A program made the position numbers and the translations under genes. From Branchiostoma floridae (Eukaryota; Chordata; Leptocardii; Amphioxiformes; Branchiostomatidae), in NCBI RefSeq assembly GCF_000003815.2, contig NC_049989.1, positions 9,092,880 through 9,156,879 on the forward strand: a stretch of 64,000 nt of DNA, written 5' to 3'. Shown in pieces: positions 26,601-36,200 of this stretch. The notes under the pieces were generated by a model, which worked only from the letters and a program-made list of their open reading frames with translations, did not search any database and was not told where the DNA came from. Every line of letters begins with the position of its first letter. Position 1 is the first letter of the stretch.

Positions 26601-29309
26601 GGCGTTCCACGCTGCAGTTAATCGTGTTTGTTCAGGTCAGTTTAATAGCGAAATAAACTCATCAAGTCCATCGTTTGTGTTGCACATACCTTTATGTCTC
26701 AGGCGTAAAACTTTGAGTTTGCATGACGATCGTTATGCATGTTTTTTTTATGTAACAGCCGGCAACACGCAGTGACCTTGCGTCTAACGTAGTCATGTGT
26801 TGTTGTTTTTTTGCTCAAATGTTCTTGTTGACTCAAAAATCGGTTAACTACAACCGTGACACCAATCCGTGTTTCATTTAGACGACAGCTCTATGTATGA
26901 ACTTGAAAAACGAACAGGTCTCGCTACATTTTTATGATTAACGTGTTATATGCCAGTTACTTATCATGTCAGGAGACATCCAAAGAAATCACCACATACA
27001 CGTAACGTTAACGTTACCACAGTTGTCGGCCTGTCTGAGAAAATTGCAGTAGTGCTCTGAATGCGTTTGTTCACCAAATTATCGCGTGTGTAACGTTACG
27101 CACGAGTGCTGGCGTACTACATATCGTGTGTGTTCTCGATTCTACGTAACTCAAACACAACATCAACATAGAATCCGAACAATGTTTGGATGGCTCAGAG
27201 TTAAACTGACTTGTGCAGGTAGCAAAACCTTTAGCTTAAACAAAATCAAGAAAAGTATCGAAACAAATGCTTAGATTTGACTCGATATAGACCTTAACCG
27301 AGACACATTATACTTTGGGGGCATTAAATTTCATTCTGCCTGCCCTCAATTTCCTTGAAGTTGATATACTAGTATGCAAAAGGTGCCGATATTCGGCAAA
27401 ATAAAGTCAAAGCTCTGTGAATTTCTTGATCCGATTTATTACTTCTTGGTAAAATGAATTCCACAAATCATTCAGAGGACGGCTTCTGCCTCAATTCAGG
27501 CCGTCCAAAGCAAGATGAAGTCATCATTTGACGGGCGGACACTTCCGTGTTGCGTAGTGGCGGTCGTTGACCTCGTTCGAACACCATGTTCCATAACTCC
27601 CGGGCGGGTTCCATAGCTACCGGTCGTTGACCTCGGGTCTTTGGAACGTGGTTCTGATGTTCTATGGGGGCTCGAAAGTTCGATTTTGTGTTAAAATTGC
27701 TAGTTTTTTCACCCTTTTTTGCCCCATAAAATCATTTTTTGGTGTCTTTGGGGGACCAAATGACCAAGGTGCAGTGTCTTATGTGCAGACCTACCAGCTT
27801 GCTGAATTACGAGATATTCCAAGGTCTAGTTTTGGAGATATTCATGTTTTTTATTTGTGCGGAAAAGAAGAAGAAGAAGAAGAAGAAGAAGAAGAAACGA
27901 TGCAAAAACAGTATGTACCTTCTGTGAAGGTAACATAACTACCCCTCGGGACTGGCTTACATTTGTATGATGTGCTATTAGTCCTTGGAGTACAAATAAT
28001 GTCCTTGGCTATTTTTTTTTCAATACTATAAAAGTATAAATTGTCCTTAGCTAGGCTTATGATGTGCTAAAAAACCTGACCTCTTGTAGAGCCATGATAG
28101 CGTAGGCCTGCCACCTGTGGTCCATTCCTGAGCCAACTTCCTGACACACCTCTCGCACCTGGAGGAGGCATGTAGACTTCAGCCCTTTTTCAATACGTAC
28201 TAGTACGTAGTAGTACATAAATATGCAAACTTTTCAGATCCTCACACAGACAAAAATAGCAAAACTAAAGATATATTGATTTGTGCAAGTTATAAAATTG
28301 GTAATTTTAGAAACACACAGACACTCACACAACCACACATGCACACACACAGTGACACACACACAACACACACAAACAAACAAACAAACACAGATAGATA
28401 AAAATGAAATAAAAGAATACTTACCAATCTTGCAAAAGGCAACTTTCTGATCAGAAGTGATGTGGACTTTTGGTACTTCCTGATTTCCATCAGTGCTCGG
28501 GTACCAGGACGGAATCTGTGCTTCCTTCCTGTAAAGTGTGATTGAAAAAAAATTTGCATGTTGCACCTGTCTTTTCTTTTTTCCCCACTCCTCTCAATGG
28601 TCACCAGCTGCAGCTAACAAGACCCAGAGGGGAATCCACAATCAGGTTACACAGGTTATAGACTTCTCTTTCATCAAAGTACATGTGTACTACTATCCTG
28701 ATGCAATGTATTTACATGTACTAGTAACGTTAACATTATTCAAATCCTACCAAAAATTTCAAATTGCTGATTGATGCACTTTTCACCTGTATCGATCTAC
28801 ATTATGTTGCTCTATATAAATGTAGATGAATATAATAAATGTAAAGTATTGATAGTTTGAGAAACATATCTTCTTCCTTTAGTTTTAATGATTATTTCAT
28901 ATTTCCGTACGATAATTTCGCCAGGTTAACGTACATGTACGGTTCTACACTTTTAAAGAATGTGACCAAATTCACAAAAGTTTGGGGAGAATTTTTGCCC
29001 CCTCCCCCAATACTAGTAAGTTTTTGTTTGTAGTTGAAACAAGGACATTTGTATAACGTCCAGTTGAAACAAACAATATGAGGTTTTCAAGAAAATTGTA
29101 TTGTAAAACGGTATGGAAAGAGGTTAAGACCAAGACCTGTAAAGAGAAATAAAAAAAAAATTCTACTGACTTGCCTGTCCGTCCGCTGCTCGGCCCGGAG
29201 TCGGCCCACGGGCGGCGGGACGCTGCCCTCTGTCCGCCCCACCGGCTCGCCCAGGTCCCCGTGCCGGGGTCCCCCTCCGTCCTGGCGAGCTACCCGCTGG
29301 CCGAACCAT
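23625..29309 (-). CDS. CENPA: Centromeric histone H3 variant CENP-A (4 exons)
   Basis: Replaces H3 in centromeric nucleosomes and marks the kinetochore site. Coding exons, minus strand: 29309-29171, 28528-28425, 28158-28081, 23765-23625. Joined phases (1, 0, 0) agree and give 153 aa. Exon 1 encodes a 46-residue Arg/Pro/Gly-rich tail; its ATG (A at -3, G at +4) is the first Met after an in-frame TAG at 29354-29352. Exon 2 encodes [19 protein letters not shown] and then [11 protein letters not shown]. Exon 3 encodes [18 protein letters not shown] and ALQE. Exon 4 encodes [35 protein letters not shown] and the tail [13 protein letters not shown] rather than canonical H3 is shown by a loop 1 two residues longer than H3, the Trp after that loop, the EAAEAFLV stretch, a divergent tail without the H3 ARTKQ start, and the presence of introns. 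The tail Phe could serve CENP-C contact (inference). It lies 1.6 kb upstream of, and in tandem with, the SLC6 gene. Confidence 0.95.
25790..25963 (-). repeat. Half copy of the TIR element seen intact at 52201-52461
   Basis: The plus-strand end GCGATCGCCGTCTTGTGGAA, followed by a run ending AAAGGGGGCCTT, is the reverse complement of the left end at 52201 (AAGGCCCCTTTTCCACAAGA). Inner blocks such as AAAACGTAAAAGTGTGACTG also correspond. The second terminal repeat was not found, so the copy seems truncated. Confidence 0.6.
27864..27896. repeat. (AAG)n microsatellite
   Basis: Ten or more AAG/GAA triplets in a row within CENPA intron 3. The Glu/Lys-rich open frames crossing it are artefacts of the repeat. 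Confidence 0.95.
28311..28396. repeat. CA-rich imperfect microsatellite
   Basis: Interrupted ACACAC/CACACA runs followed by (CAAA)n, just downstream of CENPA exon 2 within intron 2. Confidence 0.9.
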
Positions 29310-29751
29310 CCTTGTCCTCCACTGTCTTCTCTCCTGCTGAAGTACCCTTCTCTAACAGCGATAGTTTTCGACAAGAAAGTGTCGGCTTGCAGAGGTATTT
29401 AAAAATGGCTGTTGTTTGACAACGGTCAGAGAATTTGAAAATGGCGGGGCAAGAACTCATAGGTCACAGCATATTTCACTTCTAACCTAATATTTTTTGA
29501 TGATGATGAAGATGACACAAATGAATTCTAAGTTTCTAACGTCATGATCCACAAATAAAAAAGAATTATGATGACTTTATTCAAGGAGGCTATCACATAA
29601 TTCATAACGCATAACGATTACATCACGGAACGATCACTGAGCTGTTTATTTGGCCTCTATAGGGTCTCGTAAATGGCACGCTACTAGCGATTTTATGTTG
29701 AACTACAACCAAAACAATACGGACAGATCGATCGCGACATATTTTCTTGTA

Positions 29752-30650
29752 CAGTCAAACCTGTATTAGCGGCCACCTTTGCATAACGGCCACCTGCCCA
29801 TAGTGGCCACCTTTTGTCGGTCCCTTGGATTCGTAATGATTAAGAAATAGGCTTAGCGGCCACCTGTCCAACGCGGCCACGGCCACAAGATTTCCGGTCC
29901 CGCAGGTACAAAAACACTGCCGATTACGGCCACGCGGACCGCTGATCTATGTTTCGGCACGCGTTCGGCCATATACAGCAGCCGTATCGTCACCCTACGC
30001 CGGATTTAAAACCTCTTTGACTTATTTTCAAAACAAAACTTTGTAAAGTGGCGCTACCCATACCCGCTGACAAACGAGGTCATATAAGGTCAATAGACGA
30101 CACCAATATTACGGATGTAAATTGTGTTAAAGTTACGTTCTAATACACTATCGCTTAGGTTAATTTACATCACAAAAAATTTCAAAATAAATTGTTACAA
30201 AGACAAAATGATATGAACTTCAGACATTCTTACATTTATTAAGAGATAAGTCTAAAATGACGTGACTTTTCATGTGAGTACCACATTAGCATAATGGGCG
30301 AATCTGACGTGTGAACGCGAGCGGGAACACACGGACGGCGAAGTATCAAAGGATACAAGACGAAAGATCAAAGAAATATGACGATACCGGTCTCTTCAGA
30401 CAATATCAACTGTACATGTAGAACATTTAAAACTTTTTGTAGCTTTTGTTTTCTTAATACATATAGTGTAAAAATCATTGCAGTACATGTACAGTACTGT
30501 ATTATGTGAATAAAGATCAGTGTGCACTAAAACCATGTGTAACTTATTGCTTGTGGTCAATTAATTAGCATATTCTCTATAGTGGCCACCTCTCTATAGT
30601 GGCCAATTTTGACCAGTCCCTTGAGTGGCCGCTATAGACAGGTTTGACTG
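29752..30650. mobile_element. TIR element of about 0.9 kb with TA target duplication, non-autonomous
   Basis: The ends are inverted repeats CAGTCAAACCTGT and ACAGGTTTGACTG, each flanked by TA (29750-29751 and 30651-30652). Sub-terminal blocks repeat GGCCACC / GGTGGCC-type words at both ends (GCGGCCACC, ATAGTGGCCACC). The interior has no long open frame, so no transposase. The same ends and TA flanks occur at 43325-43502. TA duplication fits Tc1/mariner-like mobilisation; the exact superfamily is inference. Confidence 0.8.
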
Positions 30651-31019
30651 TACTCTAGTAGGCACCACTTTCCCAAGACACCACGATTTGCTAGCATTGA
30701 AAGAGTTGCATGAAGACACCTGGAAAGATGACAGTGCTCTGGTTGTGAGTTCTTCATCAGGCCACCCACCTTTTCAATAAGCCAACATGTTAGGTACATA
30801 TTAATTGTACCTTACCCCGCCCACCAGGGACGACAGAAGATGAGGTGCGTAAGAGTTGAACTGCGTTGTTAGCAACGATTTTCTTGAGATTTATTGTTTG
30901 GTATTGTATGGTTTTATCCCCACCAGGAATATTAAAAATAAAAAAAATTACATCCGACCAATTGAGAATATTGTAGAAATACGCGGGGCGAGTAAGAACA
31001 GAAAGAAACAACACACCCC

Positions 31020-31102
31020 GACTCCCGGGATTCGAACCCGCGCCGAACCCGGACAGCCGGATCACAAATCGAACGTGCAAACCGTTCGGCCAAAAGGCTT
31101 AA
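31020..31102 (-). repeat. tRNA-derived SINE (tRNA-like head)
   Basis: On the minus strand there is an A-box-like TGGCCGAACGG, then after about 42 bases a perfect B box GGTTCGAATCC (31028-31038 region), followed by CCGGGAGTCGGGG. The A-B distance suits a long-variable-arm (class II) tRNA ancestor. A clean acceptor stem is not seen, so it is called SINE/tRNA-related rather than a functional tRNA. Confidence 0.55.
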
Positions 31103-31760
31103 GCCATTAGGCGTCTTTGGTTTAGCAGTCCTTGAACACCACTGTTACAATATTTCATACCAATAACTGAATAAAGATTGCCCGTTTTCATACATTCATG
31201 CCCTATCGGGCCAAATACGTTCAAGCATACTAGACTACTAAACTAGATACAAAATCTTAAGGTCGTAATAAAGTACACATGGTGACATTGAGATGACTTC
31301 TAAGTTCTAACACTAATGTAAAACGCATCAGTACAGCTACTCTTATACATTTGTTCGGCTTCCTCTCGTCTTTTATTGATGTTAGAAATGTAGTTTAAGA
31401 CGTGTTTGTATAGTATAGAATAGTATGATCAAAACGTATGAATAAAACCTGTAATTGTTCCTACCGCATGTTTTGTGAGCGGATGAGGCTATTATAAGGT
31501 CAACCGAGTGGTAGGCAGTGCGCTGATATGATTCATGATCATGATCAGAATATCTTCACCAATAAGCTACCATGATAGAAATCGTATTCTCCACCGTCTG
31601 ACCGGGCACCGAAAGCAAAAATATTAAGGAATATACTAGTCCAAACGCAGGCACTTAAAGACAAATATAAGTACATGGATGTTGAATGTAACGAAAACTT
31701 ATTCCTTCACTGTTCACATATGTTGCGTGCACGCCTTTTTCTGATCACGGTACGCAGTGA

Positions 31761-32168
31761 TCAGCCCAGCTTGTACCATTCTATTGCCATCTTTGCGGCG
31801 GCATCAATCATGCGGTCAAACCGGCCGATGACGTACTTCTCTGCCATCCCCTTTGCCCAGCTCCAAATGTCGCTAGCCGTCTCGTGCAGAAACAGCTTCC
31901 ATCCCTTGCTTGCCCACTTGCTGGCTTGCGTGTCATTCCCGTCGTGGTAGACCACGAACTGGTTGGAAGGACTGCCGCAGTAGAAGACCCACTCCTTGCC
32001 GCCATCTCCGATGACTGTGAGCTCGCTGTTCTGCCAGACCCAGGCAGCATGGTTCAGGATCTTGTCGATGGCGTACTGAAGGAGAAGCCTGTCTCGGTCA
32101 GACACCCCCTGGCGGATGACAGCGGCAATGTTGGAGACGCTTACTCCTGATGGGCAGTTGATGCGTTC
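31761..32168 (-). CDS. Unrecognised small protein, terminal coding exon (paralogue of the gene at 33289-38105)
   Basis: After an AG acceptor (32170-32169) a 136-codon phase-0 frame runs to TGA. It encodes [12 protein letters not shown], then [22 protein letters not shown], and a Trp-rich end with WKLFLHE, IWSWAKG and IEWYKLG. No signal peptide or TM segment is visible. The plus-strand neighbour has the same order of blocks (VTVNEINKRV, VWQNAELLII, FVLYYDGMDN, Trp-rich end), so this is a real conserved protein. Here one exon covers what the neighbour splits at the VWQN. I do not recognise the family. The N-terminus lies in one or more upstream exons: a donor-like GAAATCCAG/GTGAGT ends a likely UTR exon at 32994, and an ATG in a good context (32785-32783) opens MASELSTETVK before a possible GTGAAA donor at about 32752. 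An AATAAA at 31372-31377 may be the poly(A) signal. Confidence 0.75.
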   Translation of the reverse strand, partial: ERINCPSGVSVSNIAAVIRQGVSDRDRLLLQYAIDKILNHAAWVWQNSELTVIGDGGKEWVFYCGSPSNQFVVYHDGNDTQASKWASKGWKLFLHETASDIWSWAKGMAEKYVIGRFDRMIDAAAKMAIEWYKLG

Positions 32169-32214
32169 CTAAGAAAAGGGGCAGACAACGTCAAGTTGAG
32201 CCAACCAATCCTAA

Positions 32215-32331
32215 CATGTGTGTGTGTTTGTGTGTGTTTGTGTGTGTTTGTGTGTGTGTGTATGTTTGTTTGTGTGTGTTTGTGCGCGCGTGTGTGTGTT
32301 TGTGCGCGTGTGTGTGTCTGTGTGTTTATGC
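32215..32331. repeat. GT-rich imperfect microsatellite
   Basis: TGTGTGTGTTTG-type repeat with CGCGCG interruptions, in the intron just upstream of the exon at 31761-32168. Open frames across it (Cys/Val-rich) are artefacts. Confidence 0.92.
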
Positions 32332-32752
32332 AATTTGCAACTAAGTTTTTATATAAGCGAGTATCACGATCCTCCAGCTAGCTGTCCTTTTTCTACTATT
32401 AACTATTTATAATTGACTCTAATATTATAATAGTATAAGTACTGACTAACCTTGGTCATAATTGTCGAAATTCCAGACAGTTCAGTGTGCAGGAAAAATT
32501 TCGTCAGTTAGGTTGCGGTTTCCCTGCGTAGCTATGAATAAAACAGAAGGATACAGGTTGATACGCTCATAAAAACAAATAATCTACTGTAGAAAAATAA
32601 AATATTAATCTACCGTTGTACTGTAAAAAATAAGTCATGTCATCCTTCCAGCTACGCCAACAAAACAATACTGGTGGACGCACGTTGTTCATTGTTCACA
32701 CAAAGAAGTCATATTTTCACCACGCAAACTACTAATGGTGTTCCTCTTTCAC

Positions 32753-32785
32753 TTTCACAGTTTCAGTACTTAACTCAGAGGCCAT
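32753..32785 (-). CDS. Candidate first coding exon of the 31761-32168 gene
   Basis: ACC-ATG-GCC context on the minus strand encoding MASELSTETVK, then a weak donor GTGAAA. Joined in phase 0 to the AG at 32169, it would continue ERINCPSGV. The frame otherwise stops after six more codons. It is the best start I could find upstream, but the donor is poor. Confidence 0.3.
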
Positions 32786-32994
32786 GGTTTCACTTTCGCA
32801 TGTACTGTTACTAGCCTATGGTGCGAAATGAACATGTCACAGAGAATAATGAGGGCACTAAATTCGTCATGAATAGATGTTGTACAGTTTTGACAGACAC
32901 AAAATTATTATGGAAGTTATTTCTGACACCCTGCTACCAAAAAACGGTTTGAAGATCAGAGGACGCTATCAAAGAAGGACCTTAAAAACTCACC

Positions 32995-33288
32995 TGGATT
33001 TCGTGTCTGTACCTTATTGAAGTGCTCTGCAGACTGTGTCTGAAATGCTGTTGACCCCGTATACTTCCTTTATGCTATTGGTTACAATAGAACACGTGAC
33101 AGAGAACGCTGAATAAAAACAATGTAAATCAACTGGTGAGTCAGACATATGACCTCATCTAGTTTCACTTCTTTTTTTTCAGTCGTCAGTTGTGACGCGT
33201 ACACACACGTTCATTACAGCGTAGTATAGTGTACATAGTTAACGCGAGTCTTATAGTATTGCATATATTGCGTGTATGTATACAAGCG
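32995..33288. promoter_or_regulatory. Likely bidirectional promoter between head-to-head paralogues
   Basis: The interval between the probable UTR exon of the minus gene and the ATG of the plus gene is under 300 bp. It contains an inverted CCAAT (ATTGG near 33078), a CACGTG E-box (33092-33098 region) and a TGACGCG word (near 33196). No TATA box at a convincing distance. The call rests on geometry plus these words only. Confidence 0.35.
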
Positions 33289-36200
33289 ATGGGCAACCTC
33301 CTGATACCACCGAACAAGGACGATACGGCTGCACAACAGGTATACGTACCCAGTTTGCATGTATTTTAGTCACGTACAGAAAGTATGTTTCTTCGTGTGA
33401 TCGAGCCTGTGTGGCGTTCGCGTTTTAGTAGACCATTAAGACAGAGAATGGAAGGGCAGGTGCACTGTACACATGCTAACGGGATTTTGAAAAGCTCTGA
33501 TTATTTAGTATAGAAAGTGACCTTCCCAACATGTAATATGCAGTACACCTAGTTGACAGTCGGGGTGCTAATAAATGATATTTTTGGATATGATAAGAAA
33601 AACCGTAAAAAAAAACTTACATGTCTGACTTCTAAATATTTGGTTTCTGCGACGCATGTCCTATCCGCTAAATGGCACTTTTGTTCTTTGCTGAGTAAAT
33701 GAAGTAATGTCTTACTGCAAACTGGTGACTCGAAATACATTTTGAGGAAGAAGATATCACAAACATATATACATACAAACGCTACCCAAAACATAACCTT
33801 CTTGGCGAAGGTAATAAAAAGTAAAACATGCCTTCAATGTGCAGGGGACCTTTTCTTCAATCATTATGTTAATAGAATTAAATCATCGGGCGTTCTAATA
33901 GTACACTGTACACACAAAACACCCACTGAATTCACAATTTTCAGACAGAAGTTGCGGACAATTCGCCGGCTATTCCATCCGGTGATGCGGTGGCAAGTAC
34001 TACTGCGACCAAACCAGCTGCAGACAGTACTGACGACAAAACAACAGATTCTGCCGCGGTGGGTCGGTACACTGACATTCAGGAAGAGGTAAAATGATGT
34101 TTTCTAGTTGATGGGACCAATGATGTGTGTGTTGCGCAAAAAGATTAAGGAAATTTGAGTCGTAAAAGGATGCTGCAAACACTATGAATAAAATTCAACA
34201 ATAACATGCGTGCGCGTGTATTATGCATTCTCTGCGTGTCAAGGTCTCCACCTAGCGGACTGGTACAGAATGGCACCATAGCTCTACCCATGTTCACTAG
34301 CAATATTGTTGAAACGATTCACACTGGATATAGCGTCCTCTAGCTTTTAACCAACAGAATACTGCAGTTTGATCACAACGTCACGGTAGAGGTGCGGATT
34401 GATTGGTCAATTGATTGCGAATTGATTGACCAATCAATCCGCAGCTCTACCGTGGCGTTGTGGTCAAACTGCAGTATTCTGCTGGTTACTAGCAGTGCTT
34501 GATGTGCGGGAATAATAATTATAATCGTATGCCATGCAAAATGCTGACCAATCAGAGCCAGTACTAGTGAAGAATTAATTAATCAGAAATCGGTTATAAA
34601 TCCAGCGATGACGATTGGAAGAAATCCATTAGGCGCACCTCATTGGATGTACCCGTTGATACCCACATTCTCGTTAGTGACACACATGTATTCCTGTAGA
34701 CCACACATTATATTATTCTTAGCTGATTGGACGATATATCTTATTTCATCCAATCAGCTTCAAGACCGCAACGGAGACATTATTTATATATACATGTAAT
34801 AGCTGCAGTTTGATCATGAACTTTAGTTTGCGGAGTAACAGTGGTATTCCTGTACCGCGGTGAGTTGGAGGAGAAACTTACCCGAAATATCAAATAACGT
34901 TTTTAATTATCGTACAGAAGCTTGTAAATGACCTGAAGAGGTCACGAAGCAAACTATAGGTACCATTGCATGTAGATGCATAGGTAACATGTATATTAGC
35001 ACACGGTGTATATCTATTGTATAAACAACAGCGTTAACTAGCACGCTTATGCTCTCTCAACCCCCAGCTTAGATTTATTACGTCTCACGAAGCGGAATGA
35101 TATTTAAATCCCGTGGTACCGCGGTGCTGTGACATGATACATCGCGCGATGCGCTGCAACCAAATTTTCTACACGATACAACGTACATGTGCGACCTTCC
35201 CTACCCTGAATCGTTAAGGATTTGTACATAACTCTGTACCTAAGCTTCCCCTAATTGCATCACGTAAAAAGGGCACGACTTTTCGCTCTTGTTTGTATGG
35301 CTATGCACGTTTAGAAGAGAGCTAAAGCACCGTCTGGCATAAATGGCCATTTTAACGTCTTGTGTAATTTTTGTAGTCGCCCGACTCAACCCTTCCCATT
35401 AAACCATTTGTAACTTGTATGAGGCTGTTAAAGATTTCTACAAAGCCATCGAATTTTTCTTGAAACCAAAATAAATTCTCTAGAGACAAAGGAGACAAAA
35501 AACATCAGCTAATTGTAGCATCTCATTTCACGCCTACGCGGCAGTAAGAAAATGAAAGTTAAGACGGCACCGTAATGCAAGAAAGCCATCGTTATCTTGT
35601 CTTATGGGTTTTAACGGCGCCCGATTGGTCTCAGAGCAGCTCATCGTCGCAATTAGCGGTCCTCGCCGATGATCTAAGTGGTGAGCACTCATCTCATGTG
35701 CGTCATAATGGCATTCAAGTTGTACAAGCACTTAAACACTTGTGTAACATGGCTAAGTATTCCTTTCGGCTTTATGCTTTTTCTTGTATTCCCCCTTGAC
35801 TTCCGCCATAAGCTGCAAAACAACGCTAGCGATGGAAGCATTGTCCCTAGATCTGTGCCAAAGGCAACAAAGCTGTAGAAATAGTGAATGTTTTACTAGT
35901 AATAAAATTCATCAAGAATGATAAAGAATCGACAATGTATTTTTAATAACGAGAGTATTTGTATAGGTTGGATCCTTATGAAAATTGATAGGTTTTTAGG
36001 AAGAAACAAAGGTCATGTTTGACAATGGGTCTCGTGGCGGCTTTGTATAATATTTCAGCGGAATTTCAGGTTTTGATATCTCACGATCGTGTTCTGGACA
36101 TTCTATGGTCGTTATATGTATTTAGGTAGATACCTATTGAAACAGAAAGTGATGTAGGTTTGGCCTCCTAGCATTTTTGGGGGAACTGCAGGGACTGATT

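Larger units (their letters stand above)
23768..28080 (-). other. CENPA intron 3 (4.3 kb), non-coding
   Basis: Bounded by a GT at the end of exon 3 and an AG before exon 4. It contains no recognisable exon. Contents seen: a half-copy of a TIR repeat (about 25790-25963), an (AAG)n run (27864-27896), a CpG-rich patch near 25050-25200, and otherwise unique AT-rich sequence. Confidence 0.75.

Noticed and set aside
28234-28604. Two overlapping long minus-strand frames
   Set aside because: Only 28528-28425 is coding (CENP-A exon 2); the rest is intron and CA repeat.
31020-31102. Functional tRNA gene
   Set aside because: A and B boxes are present but no clean acceptor or anticodon stem; a SINE head is more likely.
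32196-32412. Cys/Val-rich plus-strand frames
   Set aside because: Translation of a GT microsatellite.
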